The notes beneath the pieces are model-generated. The model was given only the letters and a program-made list of their open reading frames with translations, was not told the origin of the DNA and made no database searches. Positions 42,545 through 52,134 of a stretch of 64,000 bases of DNA are shown piece by piece; positions within the stretch are counted from its first letter, which is position 1, and each line of letters starts with the position of its first letter. Source of the DNA: Desulfosarcina widdelii (GTDB lineage Bacteria > Desulfobacterota > Desulfobacteria > Desulfobacterales > Desulfosarcinaceae); the NCBI RefSeq assembly GCF_009688965.1, contig NZ_AP021875.1:5146001-5210000 (forward strand), given 5' to 3'. A program made the translations under genes and the position numbers.

Positions 42545-44998
42545 ATGGAACAAACGGACGAAGCTGTTGCAGTTGAAGAGAAGGTAACCGATCCGGTTTG
42601 TGGTATGAGCACCAAATCGCCTGACGAGTACATCCCCCACGATCACGAGGGAACAACTTTTTATTTTTGTAGTGACCACTGCCTGGAAAAGTTCAAGGCG
42701 GAGCCGGATGGTTATCTGTCTTCTAAGGCAGAGAGCAAACGTAGAGCTTCGGAAGCGGTTAGCGCAAAGGGTGCCGTCTACACCTGCCCCATGCATCCGG
42801 AAATCCGCCAGAACGGCCCAGGAGACTGCCCCAAGTGTGGTATGGCGTTAGAGCCAGACACACCCGCCATCCAATCAGAAAAGGTGCAATACACGTGTCC
42901 GATGCATCCGGAGGTAGTTCAGGATGAGCCTGGGGAATGCCCTAAGTGCGGCATGTCCCTGGAACCGAAAACCATGGCGACTGACGAGGAAGAGAGCCAT
43001 GAATACCGGTTCATGCGCAACCGCTTCTGGTTTTCGGCGGCACTTTCGCTGCCGGTGATGATCATCGCCATGAGGGATTTCTTTGGTCTGGGCAATTTGG
43101 AGCAGGTCTTCGGAAGCGTTTTCCTACACTGGGCAGAATTCGCGTTGGCCACGCCGGTGGTGTTGTGGGCAGGATGGGTATTTTACGTGCGGGCCTGGAA
43201 GTCAGTCGTTTCCTGGAATCTGAACATGTTTACCCTCATCGGTCTGGGTACCGCCGTAGCCTATGTATACAGCGTCGTGGCGGTAATGTTTCCTGATATT
43301 TTCCCTGGTGCTTTCAGGGCGGATGACGGCACAGTGGGGGTCTATTTCGAGGCATCAGCGGTGATCGTCACCCTGGTGTTGCTCGGCCAGATGCTCGAAC
43401 AAAGGGCGCGCAGCCGCACTGGCGCCGCCATCAAGGCGTTGCTCGGGCTGGCGCCCAAGACCGCACGGCGCATTGAGGAAGACGGTACAGAAAAGGACGT
43501 GCCCTTGGACGAAATCCGGGTAGATGACCGGCTGAGGGTACGGCCTGGTGAGAAAGTACCGGTGGACGGCACGGTGATCGAGGGTAAAAGCAACGTAGAT
43601 GAGTCGATGATCACGGGAGAACCGATACCCATCGAAAAAAAAGAGGGCGATTCGGTGATCGGGGCCACGGTCAACGATAAAGGGGCACTGGTCATCCGGG
43701 CGGAGAAGGTCGGTACGGACACCGTATTGTCCCAGATCGTCAAGATGGTGGCCGAGGCCCAACGGAGCCGGGCCCCCATTCAGAAAATAGCCGATGTCGT
43801 CGCCGCCTATTTCGTTCCGGCGGTCATCGGCATTGCGGTCGTCTCCTTTCTGGTGTGGTCGTGGGTTGGACCGAAACCCAGCGTGGCCTACGCCCTTATA
43901 GCGGCCGTGTCGGTGCTGATCATCGCCTGCCCTTGTGCATTGGGTCTTGCCACCCCCATGTCGATCATGGTGGCAACCGGAAAAGGTGCCATGTTGGGTG
44001 TCCTGTTTAAAAACGCCGAGGCCATCGAGACGATGCGCATGGTTGACACCCTTGTGGTAGACAAAACCGGGACCCTTACCGAGGGCAAGCCGAAGCTGAC
44101 AAACGTCATCGCCGCCGACGGGTGGAACGAAAAAGATCTACTCGCTTATGCCGGCGGTCTGGAACGCAGCAGCGAGCATCCGCTGGCCGCCGCCATCGTC
44201 TCCGGTGCCGAGGAACGTGGGGTGGATTTGAAAAAGGCGGAAGATTTCGCATCCCACACCGGTAAAGGGGTTTCCGGAATGATAGACGCAAAAAAAGTGC
44301 TGCTGGGAAATCGAAGACTGCTCGAGGAATTCGAAGTTGTTCCCGACAACTTGGACGACGAGGTCCGGAAACTGCGCGATGAAGGTAAGACAGCCATGTT
44401 CGTGGCCATCGATGGTGAGGCTGCGGGGATCGTCAGCGTGTCCGACCCAATCAAGGAAACGACCTCCGAAGCCATGGAAAAGCTCCACGAGGAAGGCATC
44501 CGTATCGTTATGCTCACCGGTGACAGTGAGGTCACTGCGGCTGCTGTTGCCAAGAAGCTGGGGATCGACGACGTTGTCGCCGAAGTAATGCCCGAAGACA
44601 AGGCCAATGCCGTCAAACGTCTCCAGGATCAAGGTAACATCGTCGCCATGGCCGGCGACGGGATCAATGACGCTCCAGCATTGGCGCAGGCCCAGGTCGG
44701 CATCGCCATGGGGACTGGCACTGATGTGGCCATGGAGAGCGCGAGCGTAACGCTGGTCAAAGGAGATCTTCGGGGAATTGTCAGAGCCATAAAGCTTTCC
44801 AAGGCTACTATGCGTAACATCAAACAAAACCTGTTTTTCGCGTTTTTCTATAATGCACTCGGTGTTCCCATCGCCGCAGGGGTCCTCTATCCGTTTTTTG
44901 GTTTGTTGCTATCGCCGATGATTGCCGCAGCGGCTATGAGTCTGAGTTCGGTATCCGTGGTGGGCAATGCCCTTCGACTGAGGCGGGTTAAGCTGTAG
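42545..44998 (+). CDS. copA: Copper-exporting P1B-ATPase with YHS and two HMBD domains (CopA/SilP-like)
   Basis: 817 residues from ATG 42545 (GGGAGG upstream). The N-terminus carries a YHS domain (DPVCGMSTK...YFCSDHC) and two heavy-metal-binding repeats (YTCPMHPEIRQNGPGDCPKCGM; YTCPMHPEVVQDEPGECPKCGM) instead of a classical HMA. The core has SMITGEPIP, IIACPCALGLATP, DKTGTLTEGKP, SSEHPLAAAI and GDGINDAPALAQA. This type exports Cu(I) or Ag(I). GC rises here compared with the preceding genes. Confidence 0.93.
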   Translation: MEQTDEAVAVEEKVTDPVCGMSTKSPDEYIPHDHEGTTFYFCSDHCLEKFKAEPDGYLSSKAESKRRASEAVSAKGAVYTCPMHPEIRQNGPGDCPKCGMALEPDTPAIQSEKVQYTCPMHPEVVQDEPGECPKCGMSLEPKTMATDEEESHEYRFMRNRFWFSAALSLPVMIIAMRDFFGLGNLEQVFGSVFLHWAEFALATPVVLWAGWVFYVRAWKSVVSWNLNMFTLIGLGTAVAYVYSVVAVMFPDIFPGAFRADDGTVGVYFEASAVIVTLVLLGQMLEQRARSRTGAAIKALLGLAPKTARRIEEDGTEKDVPLDEIRVDDRLRVRPGEKVPVDGTVIEGKSNVDESMITGEPIPIEKKEGDSVIGATVNDKGALVIRAEKVGTDTVLSQIVKMVAEAQRSRAPIQKIADVVAAYFVPAVIGIAVVSFLVWSWVGPKPSVAYALIAAVSVLIIACPCALGLATPMSIMVATGKGAMLGVLFKNAEAIETMRMVDTLVVDKTGTLTEGKPKLTNVIAADGWNEKDLLAYAGGLERSSEHPLAAAIVSGAEERGVDLKKAEDFASHTGKGVSGMIDAKKVLLGNRRLLEEFEVVPDNLDDEVRKLRDEGKTAMFVAIDGEAAGIVSVSDPIKETTSEAMEKLHEEGIRIVMLTGDSEVTAAAVAKKLGIDDVVAEVMPEDKANAVKRLQDQGNIVAMAGDGINDAPALAQAQVGIAMGTGTDVAMESASVTLVKGDLRGIVRAIKLSKATMRNIKQNLFFAFFYNALGVPIAAGVLYPFFGLLLSPMIAAAAMSLSSVSVVGNALRLRRVKL

Positions 44999-45134
44999 CG
45001 ATGCGAATATACAAGCAAACTTTCTATCTATTTCGGTGTTGCATTTAAATTGGTTGATCGCTGATTTCAGTGGACTGCAAGCTTTCCAGCCGCTGAATCA
45101 GGCTGTTATTCACTCCATGCAAAAGGAGATTAAA

Positions 45135-47003
45135 TTGAAATATTATCCCGGAAATCATCCGCTGGGCACCATGACACGGCGCCGATTTCTCACGACGACG
45201 GGTTCGGCTGCCCTGACCGGCTACTTGTCTTTGATTGGACCGGCTTGGGCCGCACGTCCCGGGATCGAGAAGGCAGGCCAGTTCGGTGAGTTGGACGCTA
45301 CCGCAGCCGGCGGCATCGACCTCTATATCGAAAACCGCGAGGTGCTTGTGGGAGGTCGCCCCGGCCGCGGTATCGCCATCAACGGCTCAATCCCCGGCCC
45401 GGTTATTCGCATGCAGGAGGGCAAGAACGCGCTGATCCGCGTTCACAATCGCCTGTCGGAATCGACCTCGATCCATTGGCACGGCATCCTGCTCCCGTTT
45501 ACCATGGATGGGGTGCCGGGCATCAGCTTCGCCGGAATTCCTCCAGGCGAAACCTTCACCTACCGCTACCGCGTCCGCCAGAACGGCACATACTGGTATC
45601 ATAGCCACTCAGGCATGCAGGAGCAGCTCGGGCATTACGGCCAACTCATCCTCGAACCGGCTGAACCCGATCCGGTCGACTACGACGTGGAGCATTCGAT
45701 CATCCTGTCCGACTGGACGTTCGAGAATCCTCATCGCGTGCTGTGGAAGCTCAAGACCATGGAGGGCTATTACAACTTCCAGCGCCCGACCCTGGCCAAC
45801 CTCGACGACCAGATGAGCGCGATCGGCATGTCGCTGACCGAGGCAGTCGGCAAACGATTGGCGTGGGATCGAATGCGCATGGACCCGACCGACATCGCCG
45901 ACGTCACGGGAGCGACATACACTTACCTGATGAATGGCAAGGCGGCGCACGAGAACCCGACATTTGTTGCCAGAGCCGGCCAAAAGGTGCGACTTCGAAT
46001 CGTCAATGCCTCGGCACTGACCTTCTATGACTTCCGGATTCCCGGCTTGCCGATGACGGTTGTGCAGGCCGACGGGCAGAACGTCAAGCCGGTGGAGACC
46101 GACGAGCTTCGCATCGGCGTGGCCGAGACATACGACGTGGTGGTAACGCCGCCGGATGATCGGGCGTACACGCTTTTCGCTGAGACGATGGACCGCAGCG
46201 GGTATGCAAGAGGCACGCTGGCGCCACGCGAGGGAATGTCTGCCGCCGTGCCGATGCAGCGACACCGGCCCATGCTGACGATGGCCGACATGGGCATGAT
46301 GATGCACGGGGGTATGCAGAGCATGCAAGACAACGGAAAGGGCGGAATGGATCACGACATGTCGATGCCTGACGAGCACAACATGGCCGACAAGCCGCAC
46401 CATGCGACCATCGGCAGCGAACTGCCCACCGAAAATCTGCCCGATCGCATCGCGCACGGTTCGGACCATCATGGCCCGGCCAGTATTACCATGGCCCAGA
46501 CGGCCTACCGGCGAATCGACTACCCCGGCGCGGGGCTCGGAGACGACGGCTGGCGGGTTCTGACTTACAGCCAGTTGCGTGCTCTGGATCGGCCGTACGG
46601 CCGGCGGCCGCCCACCCGCCAATTCGACCTGCACCTTACCGGCAACATGCACAAATACATCTGGGGGTTCGACGGTAAGAAATGGTCCGAGTCGGACATG
46701 ATCAGTTTTCAGTATGGCGAACGTCTGCGGATTAACATGATCAACGACACGATGATGAGCCATCCGATTCACCTACACGGTATGTGGATGGACCTCTACG
46801 CAGGCGGCACGCTGGATGACAATCCCCGCAAGCATACGGTCAATGTCCAGCCATCTGAATTGCTGACCGTGGACATCACCGTTGATGCGCCGGGTCAGTG
46901 GGCGTTTCACTGCCATATACTCTACCATATGGAAGCGGGCATGTTCCGTACCGTTGCTGTGGTCCGCTCGCTGAAAGGAGGCCCCATCGATGTCGACGCT
47001 TAA
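45135..47003 (+). CDS. CopA-type multicopper oxidase (PcoA family), TTG start
   Basis: About 622 residues from TTG 45135 (AAGGAG seven bases upstream); an open frame extends to ATG 45036. A Tat leader MTRRRFLTTTGSAALTGYLS, copper motifs SIHWHGILLP, YWYHSHSGMQEQ, HPIHLHGMWMD and HCHILYHMEAGMFRTV, and a Met/His-rich insert (MADMGMMMHGGMQSM...). PcoA/CopA oxidises Cu(I) in the periplasm. GC-rich codon use contrasts with island neighbours. It overlaps copB by 14 bp. Confidence 0.92.
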   Translation: MKYYPGNHPLGTMTRRRFLTTTGSAALTGYLSLIGPAWAARPGIEKAGQFGELDATAAGGIDLYIENREVLVGGRPGRGIAINGSIPGPVIRMQEGKNALIRVHNRLSESTSIHWHGILLPFTMDGVPGISFAGIPPGETFTYRYRVRQNGTYWYHSHSGMQEQLGHYGQLILEPAEPDPVDYDVEHSIILSDWTFENPHRVLWKLKTMEGYYNFQRPTLANLDDQMSAIGMSLTEAVGKRLAWDRMRMDPTDIADVTGATYTYLMNGKAAHENPTFVARAGQKVRLRIVNASALTFYDFRIPGLPMTVVQADGQNVKPVETDELRIGVAETYDVVVTPPDDRAYTLFAETMDRSGYARGTLAPREGMSAAVPMQRHRPMLTMADMGMMMHGGMQSMQDNGKGGMDHDMSMPDEHNMADKPHHATIGSELPTENLPDRIAHGSDHHGPASITMAQTAYRRIDYPGAGLGDDGWRVLTYSQLRALDRPYGRRPPTRQFDLHLTGNMHKYIWGFDGKKWSESDMISFQYGERLRINMINDTMMSHPIHLHGMWMDLYAGGTLDDNPRKHTVNVQPSELLTVDITVDAPGQWAFHCHILYHMEAGMFRTVAVVRSLKGGPIDVDA

Positions 47004-47904
47004 ACTTCAAAGCATACTTGTGGCGACCATCATCGCACTGAACGTACCGTCTTTTGCCCAGGAAGAATCGAACCTGCCGATCGCCGCGAATCGCCCGATG
47101 CACCAGGAATCGGCCGCGCAACACGAAAGTCAGCCTTCGCCGTTCCCGGGAGGCGAAGCGCCGCCGCTGCCAGAAGGTATGACACTGGACGAGGTACTTG
47201 ACTACTCGGCCAGCCCGCCGCCGGATGATTTTCCCGAACCCGTCCCCGATGATCAGTTGTATGTCTTCACGCTTTTTGAACAGTTGGAGTATCGCCTATC
47301 CGCCGACGGTACACCCGACCAGCTCGGCTGGAAGGCGCAGGGATGGATCGGCGGCGACTTCAACAAGTTCTGGTGGAAAAACGAGGGTGAGGCTATCTTC
47401 GAGGGACCTGATGAAGGCGAGACCGAAACCGACCTGCTATACGCCCGCCTGATCTCGCCGTTTTGGAACTTTCAAATCGGGGCGCAGTACGCGAACGGTT
47501 GGAACCCGAATGATTATGAAGATCGCTGGTCCGGCGTGATCGGTCTTCAGGGGCTGGCACCCTACAAGTTCGAGCTGGACAACTCACTATACATCTCCGA
47601 GGACGGTGATGTGACGTTTGAACTCGAAGCCGAGTACGACCTGCGCCTTACCCAGCGGCTGGTGCTTCAGCCCCGCACTGAACTTGGCTTCGCGTTTCAG
47701 GACATCTCGGAGCGAAATCTTGGAGCAGGTATGACCGATGTCAATCTCGATATGCGACTGCGCTATGAAATCAAGCGCCAACTGGCTCCCTACATCGGCC
47801 TCCGATACCGGTTTCTTGTCGGCGAAACCGACAACATCGCCAAGTCTACCGGAGCAGACACCGAGCAGCTGTTCTTTGTGACAGGGATTCGCTTCGCCTT
47901 TTGA
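46990..47904 (+). CDS. CopB/PcoB outer-membrane copper resistance protein
   Basis: 304 residues with a signal peptide (LVATIIALNVPSFAQ), a Pro/Met-poor linker and a beta-barrel domain: VFTLFEQLEYRLS...GWKAQGWIGGDFNKFWWKNEGE...LLYARLISPFWNFQIGAQY and a terminal aromatic IRFAF typical of outer-membrane insertion. Translationally coupled to the oxidase (GGAGG within its 3' end). Confidence 0.92.
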   Translation: MSTLKLQSILVATIIALNVPSFAQEESNLPIAANRPMHQESAAQHESQPSPFPGGEAPPLPEGMTLDEVLDYSASPPPDDFPEPVPDDQLYVFTLFEQLEYRLSADGTPDQLGWKAQGWIGGDFNKFWWKNEGEAIFEGPDEGETETDLLYARLISPFWNFQIGAQYANGWNPNDYEDRWSGVIGLQGLAPYKFELDNSLYISEDGDVTFELEAEYDLRLTQRLVLQPRTELGFAFQDISERNLGAGMTDVNLDMRLRYEIKRQLAPYIGLRYRFLVGETDNIAKSTGADTEQLFFVTGIRFAF

Positions 47905-48072
47905 GTACAATGGGTGTGGGATAAGCGATAAAACTCGAATGCTCAAAACGCATTCGGCAACCGGGCGCAGATCGTTCTAAGATTATCGGAATATATCACT
48001 TATAATTCTCGCGAGATAGTATTCTTCGACATGGCGTGGGTTGCCTGAAAGAAAAACCGGAGACTGAAAATC

Positions 48073-48658
48073 ATGAATCTTTTCCTGCAATCATGGGTCG
48101 ATGCGGCCTGGACGAGCGTTGGCTTCTTCTGGATGGCCCTCTGGGCTATCGGCCTTCTTCACCTTCATTGGCTCGATGGGCAACATCCTTTTGGCAGCGC
48201 TTTTATATGATCGCGGCGTTATTTTCGCTGGCGTGATGGCGTTCATTTTCTCTGATCTGGTTGTGTTGCCGGTGCTAAGGATAAACGCCGAATATTATGG
48301 CTGGAAGATGGCACTGTACATCATGGGACTGCTGCTGTCGTGTTTGGTGTTCACCTCGCTGCTGATGCACTATGGCTTCCAACTCTGGGGCCTATTGCCC
48401 GACAGTAGCAGGGGAAAAGCGATCACTGACAAATAGTTTTTCAAACTGAACTACGGTTTGGTGCTCAATATACCTTTCATCGTTTCGAGCGCAGTGCTCG
48501 GTTGGCTCTGGTGGCGTCAACAAGCGGGGAATGACCACCATCACAGCGACGCGGAAGCGTCGTTGACCGACCGGATTCTTCAGGCCCTCTCCGTACTCGC
48601 CGCTATTTGGCTGGCAGGCGGTCTTGTCGTTAAAGCTATCGGCCTATATAGTGGTTAG
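48073..48658 (+). pseudogene. ArsP/DUF318-family permease remnant
   Basis: MNLFLQSWVDAAWTSVGFFWMALW starts at 48073, then the frame shifts to TFIGSMGNILLAALLYDRGVIFAG...IFSDLVVLPVLRINAEYYGWKMALYIM, the conserved DUF318 core. A UAG at 48434-48436 interrupts before FKLNYGLVLNIPFIVSSAVL, and the frame then runs to 48658. Much of the usual N-terminal half is missing. An intact version would be an arsenical or metalloid permease. GC-rich like copB, so it probably came with that segment. Confidence 0.8.
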
Positions 48659-49066
48659 GGCGGTTTCTGACGAATGCGAGCATGGTTATGGGAATTGGAT
48701 CGACCTCTATTCTTTGATGGCCTCGTAAAAAGTCCCGGATGTGTCATTTCCGCGAGGTGGGAATCTATAACTATTCGAATTTTCAGGATTCCCGTTTTCT
48801 CGGGAATGAAAAAATGCCTGAGATTTAGACATTTTACGAGTTCATTATCCTTTAACAGGTAACGATTTTCGACTTTGAAAATAATAATATTATCATGGCA
48901 ATATGAAAATGGTAAGCGTATTCGGAGTCATTTGATACCGCCATGTTACAGATCGGATCGTTGTGTTTTTATCTGAATTTAGGATTATCTTCACAGTTCA
49001 ATCCCCTTGGATGGTTTGCTAAAAACGATCATGCCAGCCAAAAAAACCCCAGTACCCGTTCAAACA
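48659..49066. other. Intergenic with a dispersed-repeat-like hairpin
   Basis: About 400 bp without a gene. Near 48745-48810, TTTCCGCGAGGTGGGAA and ATTCCCGTTTTCTCGGGAAT form hairpins of the common TCATTCCCGCGAAGGCGGG repeat type, also glimpsed near 3313. Confidence 0.45.
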
Positions 49067-50218
49067 CTATTTATAAACCTCATCAGTGGCTTGCATTATC
49101 TCTTCAGCGGGAGCGTATCCAATCATCTTGGCCGTTTTCATGTTTATAGCTAGTCTTAACGGATCATTGAAAACCAGTGGTAGATCACCTGGAGAAGCTC
49201 CATTGAAAATGTTAGCGATTATTTTAGCATAAAAAAGGCCCACAGGTTGATAGACGGTTTCTGAATTTCCCATAAGCACTCCATTTTGGACAGCCATTGA
49301 TATCGATTGGGAAAAACTGGGAACTTTATTTTCTATAATAGGTTCTAATATCTTTTGCAGGCTTCTTTCAGTCAAACCGCGATGTTCGGTTAAATACACT
49401 GCGTCAACTTTTGGAGCTAACTCTTTATAGCACTCTATAGCGGTTTTTTCTGCATACCCTATAGGAACTTGAACCGACGGTGCATAACATGAAACGATAG
49501 TAAAATTTCGATCCGCAGCAACTTTCTCAATTTGTTCAATCCCTGCATAGTTTCTACCTGATGAAGAATATTTATCAAACACAATTCCCAACCGTTTGAA
49601 TCTGAAAATATTATGGAATTTTCGGACTTGCCGTTCATAACGATTTGGGTCAACACGCGCATGAATGTGATCGAATCCTGATTCATCACTGCTTTTAATG
49701 ATTCCCGAAAGCACAGGATTCCTCGCAGCGACGACTACTGTGGGTACTGAATGCTCGTAGTTGGCTAGATCTTTTCCAGCCCACGTACCCATAGCGATCA
49801 TCAAATCAATGTCCTGTATCTGGTTAAGTCGTTGGATGACCTTTTTTTTAGTCTCTAATCTTAGATTGCTTTTATCCCAATTACTGGACCAGTATGCGTC
49901 AGCTACAAATTCTATATAAGGACTTTCAACATTTCTTGATATCCAGCGCCACAATTTTTCAGTGTCTGTGTTATTGTCAAGGTCGGGAAATTGAATTTCA
50001 TTTAACCAACCAAGCTCAATTAGTCCTTGTATTAAGGCTATCAGAGTTTTGGGATAACCGGAAAAAGGACCGCCTTCGAAATAGCCAATACGCCACTTTT
50101 TTCCATTGTTGGTTAGAGGTTGAGTATTAAATTTGTCATTACTTAATAAACAAGCTGACAATAATAAAATTATCATAGTACCAAAAAGGAGTCCAAATAA
50201 AGTATATTTTTTTACCAT
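49067..50218 (-). CDS. ABC-transporter-type substrate-binding lipoprotein
   Basis: 383 residues. The signal peptide ends with lipobox LLSAC, so it is lipid-anchored. The body resembles the ABC_sub_bind (PF04392) family: KKWRIGYFEGGPFSGYPKTLIALIQGL, IDLMIAMGTWAGKDLANY, VPTVVVAARNPVLSGI, RLGIVFDKYSSSGRNYAG, AVYLTEHRGLT. No permease or ATPase gene is adjacent. It starts four bases after the kinase stop, so it belongs to the PP2C-kinase operon and may supply a sensory ligand signal (inference). Confidence 0.82.
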   Translation of the reverse strand: MVKKYTLFGLLFGTMIILLLSACLLSNDKFNTQPLTNNGKKWRIGYFEGGPFSGYPKTLIALIQGLIELGWLNEIQFPDLDNNTDTEKLWRWISRNVESPYIEFVADAYWSSNWDKSNLRLETKKKVIQRLNQIQDIDLMIAMGTWAGKDLANYEHSVPTVVVAARNPVLSGIIKSSDESGFDHIHARVDPNRYERQVRKFHNIFRFKRLGIVFDKYSSSGRNYAGIEQIEKVAADRNFTIVSCYAPSVQVPIGYAEKTAIECYKELAPKVDAVYLTEHRGLTERSLQKILEPIIENKVPSFSQSISMAVQNGVLMGNSETVYQPVGLFYAKIIANIFNGASPGDLPLVFNDPLRLAINMKTAKMIGYAPAEEIMQATDEVYK

Positions 50219-50221
50219 GGC

Positions 50222-52111
50222 CTACTCCTGAGAAGTCTTAACGTTTTCAATTGGTAATACAGTTCGAAATCCAACATTGCTGAATGCTTCCCAAGCCTCA
50301 CGATGAATGGGAGGAAGTATTGATTCGTGATCTTTTAAATTTGCCTGATATTTTCCACCAAGTAATAAATACTGGATCTCCCATAATTTTTCTTTTGTAG
50401 GTGACTCCAAGTTTCTAAATCCCCATTCACCGACACTGTTATTTAAGCCTCTGATTCCAAGCGCGTTTGCTTCAAAAAGAATAACCGGTGTAGGAATTGG
50501 AAAAAGGAGCTGCGCAACCTCGGCGTCCTTTCCTTCTGGTTCTTCTATCGGTTCAGCTCCTTGTTGGACCGCATACAACCACTCCACATCGGTGGGCAAC
50601 CGTTTACCATAATAATGGGCATAGGCAGTTGCGCCATATGCTGTCACTCGAAGAACTGCGCACGAGGCATGCCCGGAGTGAGTGATTTGAAATTGACCAT
50701 TGTGAAAAACAATCGGTTCATAGCCCTCCTGCACTTCCCCAAGCATCAGCCAGATCTCACCATCTCCCTCAACAACGTTCTTATCAACTCGGATTCTTGA
50801 AATCTCATGATTTAAAAACTCAACGTACTGGTGGTTAGTGACCTGCGTTTCGTCAATGTAAAAGGCCTTTACGCGGACTTTTTTTTCAGCCTCCTTTCGA
50901 AAAGCCTCCGGCAGGATGATTTCTCCTCCAGGGACAAATTTCAGGGTCATTTCGTCTTTAGACTGAATCGATGCGGGAAGAGGTGACTGCAGAGGGATTT
51001 GGCGCTGAAAAGATTCCAGATTCTCTGGCCTCACCTCTTCATGAATGAACAGAGGGGCAGGTTTTGAATCCGGCCTCAACCGCCAGGAATCACCCAGCCA
51101 TTGCCAGAACGGAACAGAAATCACGGCAGTGATCAAAATCAATGCACCTATCCAAATAAAGCCACGTTTGTGCAAAACGAAAAATGATTTATTTGACCTT
51201 AAACGATAGATATTGGGCACTTTTTTCTGTGTTGGACCAATGGCCTCTACTAGGGCGCTCTCCAACTCTTCCAAAGAATCTAAACGCAAATCTAATTTTT
51301 CAGCCGTCGCGGAACGAATAATCCGATCAAGTCTTTTAAAAAACGGAGTTTCTGGGTTATCGAGGCCGGCGCTTTTAAAGGGCAATGTTTCTTGGGTTAT
51401 CTTTCCTGTGACTGCCTCAAAAAGTATTTTTCCAAGCGCGTAAATGTCAGCTCTTCCGTCCGCTCTTTTAAAATCAAAAAAATGCTCCGGCGACATATAG
51501 GCAGGCGTGCCTTTTACATCCATTGATTGGGTAACGGGTTTTAACCGGCAGGATCGCACCAGACCGAAATCAGCAATCTTGGGTGTATCTCCATCCATCA
51601 GGACATTTTCAGGTTTTAGATCACGGTGGATGATTTTCTGTTCGTGCAGCGCTTGAATACCTTTTAATGTCGGCAAAAAATGTTTTCGAAGCCACTCCTT
51701 GGTGAGATTCTCTTCGGGATAAAACCCTTCTTCTGACATAGTGTCCCGCAAAATTCCTCCGGGAACATATTCCATGGCAATATACTCAATTTCGATCTCT
51801 TGGCGATCCTTTTGTTTTAACGACACGGATCCATAGTCGAATATTTGAACCACATTAGGGTGCCGCAGTTGCGCCATGGCTTGAACTTCGCGCCGAAACC
51901 GTCCCAGACCCGTTTCGCGTTCATCGTCATTATCATCGCAGGACTCCAACCATTCCCGGGAGATGACCTTTATGGCAACATCACGCTTTAAATTTAATTG
52001 ATGGGCACGGTAAACCTCTCCCATTCCTCCTCGGGCAATAAACTCGAGAACGACCCATTTGTCGTTGAGAACAGTACCGATTTCGAGGGTGATATTTGTT
52101 GGATTATCCAT
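50222..52111 (-). CDS. Transmembrane Ser/Thr kinase with FGE-sulfatase-like C-terminus, copy 2
   Basis: 629 residues. Kinase motifs: ARGGMGEVYRAHQ, AIKVISREW, IIHRDLKPENVLMDG, IADFGLVRS, YMSPEHFFDF. One TM helix (FIWIGALILITAVISVPFW) is followed by an FGE-like domain (FYIDETQVTNHQYVEFLN, LRVTAYGATAYAHYYGKRLP, NSVGEWGFRN, NVGFRTV). It aligns along its full length with 9122-11098. Encoded between PP2C (24 bp upstream) and the substrate-binding lipoprotein, giving a phosphatase-kinase-binding protein operon. Confidence 0.92.
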   Translation of the reverse strand: MDNPTNITLEIGTVLNDKWVVLEFIARGGMGEVYRAHQLNLKRDVAIKVISREWLESCDDNDDERETGLGRFRREVQAMAQLRHPNVVQIFDYGSVSLKQKDRQEIEIEYIAMEYVPGGILRDTMSEEGFYPEENLTKEWLRKHFLPTLKGIQALHEQKIIHRDLKPENVLMDGDTPKIADFGLVRSCRLKPVTQSMDVKGTPAYMSPEHFFDFKRADGRADIYALGKILFEAVTGKITQETLPFKSAGLDNPETPFFKRLDRIIRSATAEKLDLRLDSLEELESALVEAIGPTQKKVPNIYRLRSNKSFFVLHKRGFIWIGALILITAVISVPFWQWLGDSWRLRPDSKPAPLFIHEEVRPENLESFQRQIPLQSPLPASIQSKDEMTLKFVPGGEIILPEAFRKEAEKKVRVKAFYIDETQVTNHQYVEFLNHEISRIRVDKNVVEGDGEIWLMLGEVQEGYEPIVFHNGQFQITHSGHASCAVLRVTAYGATAYAHYYGKRLPTDVEWLYAVQQGAEPIEEPEGKDAEVAQLLFPIPTPVILFEANALGIRGLNNSVGEWGFRNLESPTKEKLWEIQYLLLGGKYQANLKDHESILPPIHREAWEAFSNVGFRTVLPIENVKTSQE

Positions 52112-52134
52112 TATTTTTATATTCTAAAGTTGTT

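Noticed and set aside
45609..46772. 387-codon minus-strand ORF inside the copper oxidase
   Set aside because: It is a shadow frame of the GC-rich oxidase gene, His/Arg/Val-rich with no domain, and the plus-strand protein has all copper motifs.
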